A stretch of 64,000 bases of DNA from Acd1 sp049973945 (GTDB lineage Archaea > Thermoproteota > Thermoprotei_A > Sulfolobales > Sulfolobaceae): positions 34,804 to 98,803 of the forward strand of contig JBMFJH010000004.1 in assembly GCA_049973945.1 (NCBI GenBank), written 5' to 3'. The translations under genes were made by a program, and so were the position numbers. Under the pieces are notes generated by a model. That model had not been told where the DNA came from, did not search any database, and saw nothing but the letters and a program-made list of their open reading frames with translations. This document shows, piece by piece, positions 1 to 8,355 of this stretch; the stretch's first letter is position 1; each line of letters begins with the position of its first letter.

Positions 1-958
1 CTGCGAGTCCGCCGGCCCCTACGCCCTCCTTCACGAAGAATTTATCGTACGCCCTTAACCCCTCGAACTTGGACTTGGAGAACTCCAACTGGGCCGACAG
101 GACTGTGACGCCAACTTGTTTCGCCAATCCAAGCGCGTCCGCCGTAGGGTCTTCGACTACCCACCTCGTGGTGCCTACGGCTATCCTGTTCAGCTCCTTA
201 TTGCCGTAAAGGGCCTTAATTAGGGCGGCAACCGCGATCATCTGAGTCCCCCCGCACAAGAGCGCGTTGTTGTCGAACCCTCTGACTATTCCTGCAACGG
301 CTATCAACATAGGGTCGGAGACTCTGGCCGCTATCTCAAGCGGTTCCAGACCCTTTGGGAGGTTCGAGAGGGCCTCCTGAACAACTCTAATCTTCAGCTC
401 TTTGGGGTTGTCCGGAGACGCCGAGCTGGTCTTGCCTAACGCGTCGTACCCCAAAGCTTGAAGGAGCGCCATTGCGGTAGTCGTCCCGCCGGGGACGGAC
501 TCGCCGACTAGGAGTAGGTCACCGGTCTTGCTTAACTCTCTCCCAAGGATCTCAGACCTCCTGAGGATTTCTCTGGCCACCTCGATCCTGACGGCCCCTT
601 TCCTTATGTCCTTCCCAGGCTCCCCTCCCAAGTCTATGACTGGAATTTTCGGCCTCACTCTGGATCCAGCGTCAGCCACTAGAACGGGAAGCCTAAGGAA
701 CTCGTTGGAGGCCCTCGCCAGGACGACTGGGCTGGGGAGGCCCGTGGGCGAAACCGGGATCGCGTTCATCGAATACACCTCGCCCGTTACTAAGAACTCC
801 GCGTCAGCTGCTGGTGTGAAGTGAGTGAATTCGGGCGAGGCTCCGGCTATCGTTATTCCGGGGATCAAGCTTACGTCGGTCGTAGCTATCACTAGAACGA
901 AAGTGGGCCTCCTTCCCTTCAGCTTGTCCGCGAAAGACCCGAAGTACTCTTTAATCAT
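1..958 (-). CDS. CobT-like nicotinate-nucleotide phosphoribosyltransferase family protein (C-terminus cut by window edge)
   Basis: The reverse strand is open from an ATG at 958 to the left edge, giving 319 residues of a family usually about 350 long. The glycine-rich segment GESVPGGTTTAMALLQALG and a second segment FDNNALLCGGTQMIAVAAL are typical of the archaeal TIGR00303/UPF0284 relatives of CobT, which are thought to activate the lower base of cobamides. A TATA-like ATTATAA (about 982-988) lies some 27 bases before the ATG, so the message is probably leaderless. A GTG directly precedes the ATG and is an alternative start. A B12 role would fit the B12-dependent mutase subunit at 33.1-33.6 kb, but the substrate is inferred from the family only. 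Confidence 0.85.
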   Translation of the reverse strand, partial: MIKEYFGSFADKLKGRRPTFVLVIATTDVSLIPGITIAGASPEFTHFTPAADAEFLVTGEVYSMNAIPVSPTGLPSPVVLARASNEFLRLPVLVADAGSRVRPKIPVIDLGGEPGKDIRKGAVRIEVAREILRRSEILGRELSKTGDLLLVGESVPGGTTTAMALLQALGYDALGKTSSASPDNPKELKIRVVQEALSNLPKGLEPLEIAARVSDPMLIAVAGIVRGFDNNALLCGGTQMIAVAALIKALYGNKELNRIAVGTTRWVVEDPTADALGLAKQVGVTVLSAQLEFSKSKFEGLRAYDKFFVKEGVGAGGLA

Positions 959-988
959 CACGCTTTGACGTGCATGACGAAGGTTATA

Positions 989-1288
989 ATGGATGAGGAG
1001 TTCTGGAGGCTTTACAGGAAGGTGGAAAGGTGGGCGTTCACAGAAGGGCATAACGACGAGATGAGGAGGGATATAAAGGAGTTGTACGAGTTCGTCGCCT
1101 CGAGGACTGGCAAGCCCGTGGCCGAAAGCCTCTTCTCTAAAGGTAGGATCTCGGGCGCGCTCTACGACGAGGTTAAGGACGTTGAGAGACTAGTATTGAT
1201 GATCGACTCGCTGGACTTGGACTTCGTTAAGGCCCAGCTGATCAGGATATTGGAAATCCTGGAACAGGCCTACTTCTCAGCCCCTTAG
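989..1288 (+). CDS. Small helical protein of unknown function
   Basis: Predicted 99 residues, strongly charged and almost entirely helix-forming, with no cysteines, membrane segment or recognised motif. The frame also opens at TTG 965 and ATG 974; ATG 989 is preferred because the two earlier starts crowd the divergent gene starting at 958 and a TATA-like TTTAATC (about 950-956) lies upstream of 978. Its 3' end overlaps the convergent aminotransferase gene by 12 bases. I do not recognise the family. Confidence 0.6.
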   Translation: MDEEFWRLYRKVERWAFTEGHNDEMRRDIKELYEFVASRTGKPVAESLFSKGRISGALYDEVKDVERLVLMIDSLDLDFVKAQLIRILEILEQAYFSAP

Positions 1289-2386
1289 GGCCTTCAAGGC
1301 CGAGATCAGGGTCTCAATTTCGTCGACAGTGTTGTAGAAGTGCGTCGAAACCCTGACCCCCTCCCCTCTGGCCGCGACCACTATGTTCCTCTTCAACAGC
1401 TCTTTGACTACGGCTTGAGGATCCTTTTGCCTGAAGACGACTATTCCCGCCCTCTTGTTCACGGGAGTTATCACCTCATAACCCTCCTCGGTTAGCCTGC
1501 GTATCGCATATCGGGAGAGCTCCAGGACGTTGCTCTCTATCTCGTCTAGGTGCCGACTAATGAGCTCCGCCGACGTGGCCATCGCGACGTTAGAGGCGAC
1601 GTCTATCGTCCCTAACTCGAACCTCCTGGGTCCTTTGTCCACCTCGAACTTAAGGGAGTTATACTCGTAGAAGTACTTGGACGTCCTCCACCCGTAGAAT
1701 GGCGGGTCCTCCAACAGCCCCTTCCTTACGTACAGGAACCCCGAGCCCTGGGGGGACATCAGCCACTTATAACCTCCCGCGGCGGCGAAATCGACCTTAC
1801 TGAGGTCTACCCTTATCGCTCCCGCGCTCTGTATTACGTCGAGGAAGAGGTACGCTCCAACGCTGTGAACCTCCTTCGCTATCCTGTCGACGTCCACTCT
1901 CAATCCTGTATTGAAGCTCACGTGGCTGATCGCGACTAACCTCGTCTTGCTGTCGACAGCCGACAGGAGGTCGTCCTCAAACGTGTCGAGGTTCGGCCTG
2001 ACCAGTCTGACTTCGACGCCCCTCTTCTTCAACTTGTAGAAGGGTTGTGGCACCGCTGGGAACTCCAGGACGTCTGTCACGACATTTTCTCCAGGCATTA
2101 TGTCCAGTCCGTGAGCCACTACGTTGACTCCGTAGGAAGTGTTGGGAACGAAGGATATCTCCTCCCAAGACACGTTGAAGAGCCTCGCAATTTTCTCCCT
2201 GAACGGTCTGAAGTCCTCAGACTCGTAGGCGTTTACAGCCAGTACGCCTTCTTGTGCTACTTCCGTCAAATAACGCTCCGCCGCCTCGAGCACGGGCTTG
2301 GGGGTCGGGGAGACGGCGGCGTGGTTCAAGTACACGTACTTCTTAACAGCTGGAACCAGCTCCCTGAACTCCCTTGCGAACAACAT
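1277..2386 (-). CDS. Class V aminotransferase / cysteine desulfurase-like PLP enzyme
   Basis: Protein of 369 residues with the fold-type I PLP signature of the SufS/IscS/isopenicillin-epimerase group: N-terminal LNHAAVSPTP, H155 as probable ring-stacking residue, D183 with Q186 in FLDVIQSAG, and the Schiff-base lysine K207 in GGYKWLM. No conserved active-site cysteine loop of a true cysteine desulfurase is obvious before the C-terminus, so sulfur mobilisation is uncertain and another class V reaction is equally possible. Its ATG lies inside the end of the upstream acyl-CoA synthetase gene (44-base overlap, same strand), which suggests co-transcription. Confidence 0.85.
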   Translation of the reverse strand: MLFAREFRELVPAVKKYVYLNHAAVSPTPKPVLEAAERYLTEVAQEGVLAVNAYESEDFRPFREKIARLFNVSWEEISFVPNTSYGVNVVAHGLDIMPGENVVTDVLEFPAVPQPFYKLKKRGVEVRLVRPNLDTFEDDLLSAVDSKTRLVAISHVSFNTGLRVDVDRIAKEVHSVGAYLFLDVIQSAGAIRVDLSKVDFAAAGGYKWLMSPQGSGFLYVRKGLLEDPPFYGWRTSKYFYEYNSLKFEVDKGPRRFELGTIDVASNVAMATSAELISRHLDEIESNVLELSRYAIRRLTEEGYEVITPVNKRAGIVVFRQKDPQAVVKELLKRNIVVAARGEGVRVSTHFYNTVDEIETLISALKALRG

Positions 2387-4079
2387 CCTCTATCTCCCTC
2401 GCGTCTTTAGGGTCTTCGAGGACTGTGGGGTCGTAAGGTTCGCCCGTTACGATCTTCCTGAGGACGCTCCTCATGATCTTCCCGCTCCTCGACCTGGGCA
2501 ATTTCTTGACCCTATAAACCGCGTCAACCACGTAAATCGGGCCCAGCTTTTCTCTCACGGCCTTCCTTATTTCCTCCTCAGCGGCGTCCCCCACGTAAAA
2601 TATTACGAGCTTGTTGCCCTTGACCTCGTCCGGCACCCCCACTGCCGCGACTTCACTGACGCCCTTGACTTCGGCCACTACTGCCTCTACTTCGCCGCTA
2701 GTTATCCTGTGACCGGCTACCTTGATCATGTCGTCGCTGCGGCCGACGATCTTGAAGTAAAGGCCGTCGGTGACGGCCATGTCGCCGGTGTCGTGATAGC
2801 CGAACTTCGCGAAGTACTGTTTAAACTTGTTCTCGTCGTTCAGAACCCCTATGAACTGCGTCGGGAAGGGCCTAACGGCCACGAGGTGACCCACGTCTTT
2901 CGTCGGCTTACCTGATTCGTCCAGCACCGCCAATTCTGCTCCAGGTAGCGGAACTCCAGCGAACCCAGGCCTAGCCTCACCTCCTTCGAGACCGTAAGGC
3001 GTCCCGATCACGTATCCCAACTCCGTTTGGCCGTAGACGTCCGTTACTCTCTCGGAGAACCTCATCGCGTAGTGCCAGGAAGGTTCGTCGAATATCTCCC
3101 CAGCTGCCGCCAAGTAGGGAGTCCTACCGAGCGGCGCGTCCAACTTCCTAAACAGCCTCAGCAACGTTGGGGAAGTGAAGAACACTTTCACCCCTTCGGT
3201 TTCAGAAATGTTCCTGATTTTATCCTGTCTAGGGTATTCCGGTGCACCCTCCATGAAAACGAAAGTGCCGCCGTGAAGGAGGGTTCCATACATTATCCTC
3301 GAAAACGTTATCCACCCAACGTCAGCTGTGGTGAAGACGACGTCGTTCTCCTTCAGGGAAAACAGGTAGTCGAAGACGGCGTAATCCCCGACCATCCAAG
3401 CCCCGTGAGGTAACACTATCCCTTTCGGCGTTCCCGTCGTGCCAGAGGTGAAGAAGACCTTCATGGGAGAGTTCGCCTCGACGGGCTCATGCTTCAGGTC
3501 ACAGCTCTCCCCTGCCTCTACGAGCTCAGCGACCTCTTCCTCGTCCTCCTTGAGCCTGTACTCTATGTCACCCTGAAAGTAAAGGGGGTATACTCTCCCT
3601 CTCCTCTCCGTTTTCCTGGCCTTAATCAGAACCTTTGGCTTAAGTACGTCCAACCTCGCCTTAACGGCCTCCTCGCCGAGCCCCGCGAATATCACGCTGT
3701 AGACCGCGCCCATCCAGGCGGAGCCGAGCATGTAAAGCAGCGTTTGTATAGAATTGGGCCCGTAAATCGCGACCCTGTCCCCCTTGGATACCCCTTTCCC
3801 TTTCAACTTACAGGCGGCCCCCTTAACGCCCCGCTCCAATTCCTTACCGCCAAGCTCTAACCTCTTCCCGGCCTCCGAGTACCAAACCAGCTTGCTCTTC
3901 CCCTTCCCTAACGAGTTCAGGGCTATGTTGGTCAGGCCCTTAACGAACCACTTGGCCAAAGGCCCTTGCGGGACGTAAGCCCTCTCCCACTTCTCGTCCC
4001 ACTCCAACCTAGAGGCCCAGTAAGACCAGAAGCTCTCGGGGTCCCTCAACGACCTCTCGTATTCGCTCTGGTAGTCCAC
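2343..4079 (-). CDS. AMP-forming acyl-CoA synthetase (acetyl-CoA synthetase-like)
   Basis: Predicted 578-residue ANL-superfamily enzyme that would activate a short carboxylic acid through an acyl-adenylate. Visible motifs are the P-loop-like TSGTTGTPKG (211-220), YGQTE (349-353), HDTGD (429-433), and the catalytic lysine K534 in RSRSGKIMRS. The N-terminal YERSLRDPESFWSYWA segment is typical of the acetyl-CoA synthetase branch; length is shorter than the usual 630-660. Start is GTG 4079; GATAAAG around 4106-4112 is a plausible TATA about 30 bases upstream. In an autotrophic Sulfolobales it could serve acetate, propionate or a hydroxyacid of the 3HP/4HB cycle; sequence alone does not decide. 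Confidence 0.87.
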   Translation of the reverse strand: MDYQSEYERSLRDPESFWSYWASRLEWDEKWERAYVPQGPLAKWFVKGLTNIALNSLGKGKSKLVWYSEAGKRLELGGKELERGVKGAACKLKGKGVSKGDRVAIYGPNSIQTLLYMLGSAWMGAVYSVIFAGLGEEAVKARLDVLKPKVLIKARKTERRGRVYPLYFQGDIEYRLKEDEEEVAELVEAGESCDLKHEPVEANSPMKVFFTSGTTGTPKGIVLPHGAWMVGDYAVFDYLFSLKENDVVFTTADVGWITFSRIMYGTLLHGGTFVFMEGAPEYPRQDKIRNISETEGVKVFFTSPTLLRLFRKLDAPLGRTPYLAAAGEIFDEPSWHYAMRFSERVTDVYGQTELGYVIGTPYGLEGGEARPGFAGVPLPGAELAVLDESGKPTKDVGHLVAVRPFPTQFIGVLNDENKFKQYFAKFGYHDTGDMAVTDGLYFKIVGRSDDMIKVAGHRITSGEVEAVVAEVKGVSEVAAVGVPDEVKGNKLVIFYVGDAAEEEIRKAVREKLGPIYVVDAVYRVKKLPRSRSGKIMRSVLRKIVTGEPYDPTVLEDPKDAREIEDVVRKGVQGAGSSC

Positions 4080-4113
4080 GGTCTTGATATACTCCCGATC
4101 AGCGTCTTTATCT

Positions 4114-4578
4114 TTACTTGACCGCTTTCCTCCGTAGCACGCTACCGCAAAACTCGCAAGTCCCTGGAGAGCTGTACTCCCTGTTGCATGAAGGGCAGAC
4201 GTAAACTACCTTCTTCACGCGATTCAGTTTCACCTTCAGCTTAACCGAGCTGTAGCTTATGCCCAAAGACGCTAGCAAGTTCTGCAAAGCCAAGTCGTCA
4301 GTGAACACGATCGAGTCTCCGAGCTCCAGTGCCAGGGCCGCAACGCTCAGGTCTGCCTCGGAAAGCCCCTTCTCTCCTAGCGATTCGGCCTTAGCCCTTA
4401 CTTCGCTCATCGATTTTCTAGAGGGGAAGAGGATCACTACTTTCCCACCTGACAGGGCCATCTCAAGCCTCGCCTTAGAGTGTAAGTCCTTAACCTCTTC
4501 AATGACTAACGGGGTCGTGTAGGCCTTCTCGAAGAGGCCTTCCAGCCCGGCTAGAAACGCCGCCGTGTCTAGTACCAC
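4114..4578 (-). CDS. nob1: NOB1-like rRNA endonuclease (PIN domain plus zinc ribbon)
   Basis: From GTG 4578 this is 154 residues. The N-terminal PIN domain shows the acidic VVLDTAAF strand, EEVKDL and FTDDLALQ, and a C-terminal zinc ribbon has two cysteine pairs (CPSC and CEFC). This architecture is that of NOB1, which cleaves the 3' end of 16S pre-rRNA in the archaeal small-subunit maturation pathway. The reading frame is open upstream to 4644, but GTG 4578 is chosen because the residues before it are low-complexity serine-rich and because the NAD kinase stop codon ends at 4580, giving a tight operon junction. Confidence 0.85.
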   Translation of the reverse strand: MVLDTAAFLAGLEGLFEKAYTTPLVIEEVKDLHSKARLEMALSGGKVVILFPSRKSMSEVRAKAESLGEKGLSEADLSVAALALELGDSIVFTDDLALQNLLASLGISYSSVKLKVKLNRVKKVVYVCPSCNREYSSPGTCEFCGSVLRRKAVK

Positions 4579-4579
4579 T

Positions 4580-5329
4580 TTACTTCCATGGCTTAAGGAT
4601 CTCGAGGGGCTCCCTGAACCTGACGAGCTTCGCTCTCCTGTCACTCTTCCTTACTGTGAAACCCTCTCCGGTTTTGCTAAAATAATCTAAGATCTCCCCG
4701 TCCACGATGACCTTCGACCTCTGGTCCCTCCCTTTGTCCTCTAACTTAACGATGACTTCCTCAGGTGGTAGTATGAGAGACTTGAGCCCGAAAGGGACGA
4801 TCGGGTTCATGAAAATGACCTCTACGGCATCCACGTTCTTATGTACTATCACTCCAGAAGCTGAAAACCCCCAGGCCCAGCTACCCTGGGGCGTCGAGAT
4901 TATCACTCCGTCCCCCTCGAAATATATCTTCTCTGAGCCGAAGGAGACGCTTCCTACGACGGTTTCTGCACCATCAAACACGAGGGCTATTTCGTTGAAA
5001 ATCAAAGTCCTCCTGTCCCGGATCTGGGCCTCCAACAGGGGGTACTCATCAATGACGTAGTCCCCCTTCACCATTCTCCTAATTGCGCTTTCTCCTTGAT
5101 CTGGGTCGACCTCGAGGAGCTTCGACCTCCTCCCGAACTTTATCCCCAAGACGGGAAGCCCGAACTTGACGTATTTCAGCAGGGTGCCGTCGCCTCCCAC
5201 AACGATTATCGACTCCGCCTCTTCTGGGGACTTGACCGGCTCTATTCCGAGCGACTCCGCAGACGAAACGAGCGTTCTCGCGTAGGCTTCGGCCTCAGGG
5301 CTTTGTTTACTCGCTATGAAAACCCTCAA
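4580..5329 (-). CDS. nadK: NAD kinase
   Basis: Predicted 249 residues, normal for archaeal NAD kinases, which phosphorylate NAD(H) to NADP(H). The catalytic GGDGTLL motif is at 45-51 and the NE motif at 112-113, followed by the glycine-rich STPQGSWAWGFSASG stretch of the second domain. Start is TTG 5329. The downstream NOB1 gene begins two bases beyond the stop codon. Confidence 0.93.
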   Translation of the reverse strand: MRVFIASKQSPEAEAYARTLVSSAESLGIEPVKSPEEAESIIVVGGDGTLLKYVKFGLPVLGIKFGRRSKLLEVDPDQGESAIRRMVKGDYVIDEYPLLEAQIRDRRTLIFNEIALVFDGAETVVGSVSFGSEKIYFEGDGVIISTPQGSWAWGFSASGVIVHKNVDAVEVIFMNPIVPFGLKSLILPPEEVIVKLEDKGRDQRSKVIVDGEILDYFSKTGEGFTVRKSDRRAKLVRFREPLEILKPWK

Positions 5330-5346
5330 CTTGCCATCTAGTCAGC

Positions 5347-5727
5347 TCACGTGAGGTTAAAGGTTTGGCACTCCCTCTCGCAGAGCGCTCTTACGCGGAT
5401 CGCGAAAACAGCGCTGGGATTCTGAATCTCTAAGAACCTGACGTCGCTCAGTAAACGTATCTTGTAAATGCGCTGTGGCGGGCCTTGGTTTTTCCTGATT
5501 ATTGCCCAAGGGTTTAGACCTTCAACGAGCAAAGTGACTTTACCCTCGGTCTCCAGCTTCACCATGCCCTTCGGCGGAATTTCGAAGGATCTCATGTAAG
5601 GGGAGCTCCCCGGGTACTCGATTCCCGCCTTCATGATCTTCCTGTAGTAATAGAACCACGCGGCTAGGAGGAGCGGGAAAGTCGCTAAGAGCACTATCAG
5701 CACTAATACTAACGGGCTCTGAACCAA
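5347..5727 (-). CDS. Single-span membrane-anchored protein of unknown function
   Basis: Predicted 126 residues from TTG 5727. Residues 4-26 are a strongly hydrophobic segment followed by YYYRK, so the protein probably has one N-terminal transmembrane anchor. The remaining 95 residues look like a beta-rich soluble domain with two cysteines near the C-terminus (CERECQTF). It lies just ahead of nadK on the same strand and is divergent from the ferredoxin-NADP reductase gene, with which it appears to share one palindromic TATA box. Family not recognised. Confidence 0.7.
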   Translation of the reverse strand: MVQSPLVLVLIVLLATFPLLLAAWFYYYRKIMKAGIEYPGSSPYMRSFEIPPKGMVKLETEGKVTLLVEGLNPWAIIRKNQGPPQRIYKIRLLSDVRFLEIQNPSAVFAIRVRALCERECQTFNLT

Positions 5728-5750
5728 ACGGGATCAGGTCGATTTAAAGT

Positions 5751-5758
5751 ATTTAAAT
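5751..5758. promoter_or_regulatory. Shared palindromic TATA element (ATTTAAAT) between divergent genes
   Basis: The perfect 8-base palindrome ATTTAAAT is centred about 27 bases from the TTG start at 5727 (minus strand) and about 33 bases from the ATG at 5788 (plus strand). It can therefore act as the TATA box for both genes. Confidence 0.6.
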
Positions 5759-5787
5759 GGAATTATATCACTTACCCCGCGGTTCCT

Positions 5788-6795
5788 ATGCCAGAGTACG
5801 ACATGATCGTGATAGGAGGGGGCCCAGTTGGCCTCTTCGGCACCTTCTACGCTGGACTAAGGGATATGAAGGCCTTGTTAATTGACGTCCAGGACGAGCT
5901 AGGAGGGCAGCTAGTGACGCTGTATCCCGAGAAGATGGTCTACGACGTGGGCGGCTTCCCCGGCATACAGGCTTACGAGCTCGCCCAAAGGTTGGTGGAG
6001 CAAGCGAAGATGTTCGGGCCGGACATCAGGCAAAGGGAATGGGCCGACATGATAGAAAGGACTCCCGACAACATGTGGGTGGTCAAGACCGACAAGGGGA
6101 ACCAGTTCAAGGCGAAGACAATACTAATAGCTGCAGGAATCGGGAGGATGGTTCCCAGCAGGCTAGGGGCTAAGGGCGAGGTGGAGTACGAGAACAAGGG
6201 AGTCTACTACACTGTGAGGAGGAAGAAGGACTTCGAGGGCAAGAGAGTCCTCGTAGTGGGCGGCGGCGACTCAGCCGTGGATTGGGCCATAACGCTGGCC
6301 TCTGTAGCCAAAAGCGTGACCCTGATTCACAGGAGGGATCAGTTCAGGGCCCACGAGAGGAGCGTTAAGGAGCTGTACAAGGTGGCCACAGTTTACACTT
6401 GGCACGAGCTCAAAGAGGTCAAGGGGGACGGAAACAAGGTAACACAGGCCGTCATATTCGACAACAGGACTAAGGAAGAGAAGGTACTGGACGTTGACGC
6501 CGTTATTATAAGCATCGGATTCAAGGGCGACCTGGGCAACATACCGAAGTGGGGCCTCAACATGAAGGGTAGGGACATCATAGTGAACGAAAAGATGGAG
6601 ACGAACTTGCCCGGTGTTTACGCCGCGGGCGACATAGCTGCTCAGGAAGGGGCTCCGAAGATGGCCTTAATCGCAGTGGGCTTCGCTCAGGCCGCCATCG
6701 CCGTGAGCGTTGCGAAGAAGTACATAGATCCCAATGCGTCGCTGTTCGGCGGTCACTCCTCGGAAATGGCGAAGAAGTTCGCTGAAAAGGCTTGA
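5788..6795 (+). CDS. Ferredoxin-NADP+ reductase, thioredoxin reductase-like type
   Basis: Predicted 335-residue two-dinucleotide-domain flavoprotein. The FAD site IGGGPVG is near residues 8-14, the NAD(P) site VVGGGDSA near 156-163, and a second FAD motif AAGDIAAQEG near 280-289. The CxxC pair of thioredoxin reductases is missing, which points to the TrxR-like ferredoxin-NADP reductases exchanging electrons between ferredoxin and NADP(H). Divergent from the membrane-anchored gene; the next gene starts four bases before this stop. Confidence 0.9.
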   Translation: MPEYDMIVIGGGPVGLFGTFYAGLRDMKALLIDVQDELGGQLVTLYPEKMVYDVGGFPGIQAYELAQRLVEQAKMFGPDIRQREWADMIERTPDNMWVVKTDKGNQFKAKTILIAAGIGRMVPSRLGAKGEVEYENKGVYYTVRRKKDFEGKRVLVVGGGDSAVDWAITLASVAKSVTLIHRRDQFRAHERSVKELYKVATVYTWHELKEVKGDGNKVTQAVIFDNRTKEEKVLDVDAVIISIGFKGDLGNIPKWGLNMKGRDIIVNEKMETNLPGVYAAGDIAAQEGAPKMALIAVGFAQAAIAVSVAKKYIDPNASLFGGHSSEMAKKFAEKA

Positions 6796-7706
6796 CGCTC
6801 TGCGTAAGAGTAAAGAGAAGGGAGTTAGGCTCTTTTCCTAAACGCTTTATTGACAGTAGGTTCGATTTCGTGTTTGCCGGGGATACCGTTCTGGTACCAG
6901 TCAAAGAGGTTCCTGAGGGATATCAGGCCGAAGAGTGCAACCCTCCCTTGAGGAAAGCAGGGAGGAGGTTGAGCGACCTCCTTCCCGGAGTCAGGAGCTT
7001 TGTCCTCATTGGCGACATCGCCCTCGTCAGCCCGAAGGTCGAGGTCGACAAGCAAGAGCTTTACAGGGCCATAAAGGAGATTGAGCCCAGAGTGAGGGCC
7101 GTCTACATAAGGAGGAAGGTGTCTGGGGAGCTTAGAATAAACGAGTTAGAGTTCGTTGGTGGGAAGCCGATCACCACGACTACGTACAAGGAGAACGGGC
7201 TTCTCTTCTACGTGGACATCTCGAAAGTCTACGTTAACGTCACCCTGGCGAGCGAGAGGGCTAAACTCGCTCGAGAGGTCTGTGAGGAAAGGCCGAGAAC
7301 CGTTCTGGACGTGTTTACCGGTTACGGCCCGATAGCAGTTCACTTAGCGAAGAAGGGCTGTTACGTAGTGGCGGGAGACCTGAACCTAGACGGTCTATTC
7401 ATGCTCCTGAGGTCATTAGAACTTAACAAGCTAAGCTCAGTCGACGTTTTACAGTACGATGCGCATTACCTCCCGTTCAGAGACAAAGCGTTCGACGTAG
7501 CGATCTCCGACAACCCCACGGTAGGGCGTGAGTTTAAGCCCGAGGTTTGCAGAGTGGCGAAGAAGACAGTCTTTTATCAGTTGGCCAAGAGCGTCGAGGA
7601 GGTCTCCGAGCTCTTGGGAAAGGCCAAGTGGTCAAGGGTCAACGAGTATTCTAAGGATCTCTTCGTGTTCAAGGGGACTATCGCTTGCAACGACGTAAGC
7701 AATTAA
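6792..7706 (+). CDS. Trm5-like SAM-dependent tRNA methyltransferase (diverged)
   Basis: Predicted 304 residues with an N-terminal RNA-binding-like region and a C-terminal Rossmann methyltransferase domain. The SAM loop reads DVFTGYGPIAVHLAK, matching the class I pattern of the Trm5/Taw22 tRNA guanine-37 methyltransferase group. The canonical active-site NLP/NPP motif is altered to SDNPTVG, so activity or target may differ. It overlaps the ferredoxin-NADP reductase stop by four bases, and its 3' end runs 75 bases into the convergent DUF371 gene. Confidence 0.75.
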   Translation: MTLCVRVKRRELGSFPKRFIDSRFDFVFAGDTVLVPVKEVPEGYQAEECNPPLRKAGRRLSDLLPGVRSFVLIGDIALVSPKVEVDKQELYRAIKEIEPRVRAVYIRRKVSGELRINELEFVGGKPITTTTYKENGLLFYVDISKVYVNVTLASERAKLAREVCEERPRTVLDVFTGYGPIAVHLAKKGCYVVAGDLNLDGLFMLLRSLELNKLSSVDVLQYDAHYLPFRDKAFDVAISDNPTVGREFKPEVCRVAKKTVFYQLAKSVEEVSELLGKAKWSRVNEYSKDLFVFKGTIACNDVSN

Positions 7707-8096
7707 CGTTTCGCCGTTCCTAAGGGACTTCACTAGATTCCTATTTATGTCTCTAGCAGCCTTGTCTGACCTTATCATGAGCGTGTTCGGCGACACGTAG
7801 TTCGACCTCCTGACGATTATCCTGTTAGGATCGCTGAGCTCGAGCTCGGGCGAACCCCTTCCGGATATAACCTCTCTAAGCCCGTTAACCTCGAGTACTA
7901 AGTATACGTAACCTCCAGATCTAATTAGCTCCTTCACGGGCTCGCTTAAGTCCGCCAGTCCCTTGTCGGCGCCTATGCCGACTATACAGTCCCCCCTAGG
8001 CGTCAAGTAATCCTCCTTCGTAATCTCGAGGGTGGACTTATGCGTAGCCCTTACGTTAACGTGGCCTTTCGCCAGAATTCTGTCTTTCGCCCACAA
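7632..8096 (-). CDS. DUF371 family protein
   Basis: From TTG 8096 the protein is 154 residues. The segments GHVNVRATHKSTLEITKE, LTPRGDCIVGIGADKG and the later HEE-rich tail match my recollection of the archaeal DUF371 family, whose function is unknown. The frame is open to 8132, but the upstream part only shadows the end of the YhbY-like gene. Its position behind RNase P subunit 4 and a CRM RNA-binding protein suggests an RNA-processing link. About 25 C-terminal residues are encoded opposite the end of the Trm5-like gene. Confidence 0.8.
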   Translation of the reverse strand: MWAKDRILAKGHVNVRATHKSTLEITKEDYLTPRGDCIVGIGADKGLADLSEPVKELIRSGGYVYLVLEVNGLREVISGRGSPELELSDPNRIIVRRSNYVSPNTLMIRSDKAARDINRNLVKSLRNGETLIAYVVASDSPLEHEEILRILVDP

Positions 8097-8355
8097 CTTC
8101 CGCCAAGATAAAGGTCTTACCCCTGACCTCAATTAGCTTAGCGTTGACCGCCTCAGCGACTTGCCTCGCGAACTCCCTCCTGTCCTCCACGTCTATCCCG
8201 ATCTTGACCTTCACGACCTTGTGATCCTTCAACCTACGCCTTATCTCCTCTATGACTTGAGGAGTGAGGCCGTTCTTCCCTATCCTTACATCCGCGTGCT
8301 CCGCCTTTTTCCTTTTTACCTTCTCCCTTATCGACTCCCTCTCCTCTGAGCTCAT
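8056..8355 (-). CDS. YhbY-like CRM-domain RNA-binding protein
   Basis: Predicted 99 residues. After a charged N-terminal helix the protein carries VRIGKNGLTPQVIEEIRRRL and KVKIGIDVEDRREFA, the hallmarks of the YhbY/CRM fold that binds pre-50S particles or structured RNA. Its start lies deep inside the RNase P subunit gene (122-base overlap) and its last 41 bases overlap the DUF371 gene, so the three genes form a tightly interlocked operon. Confidence 0.9.
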   Translation of the reverse strand: MSSEERESIREKVKRKKAEHADVRIGKNGLTPQVIEEIRRRLKDHKVVKVKIGIDVEDRREFARQVAEAVNAKLIEVRGKTFILAEVVGERQNSGERPR

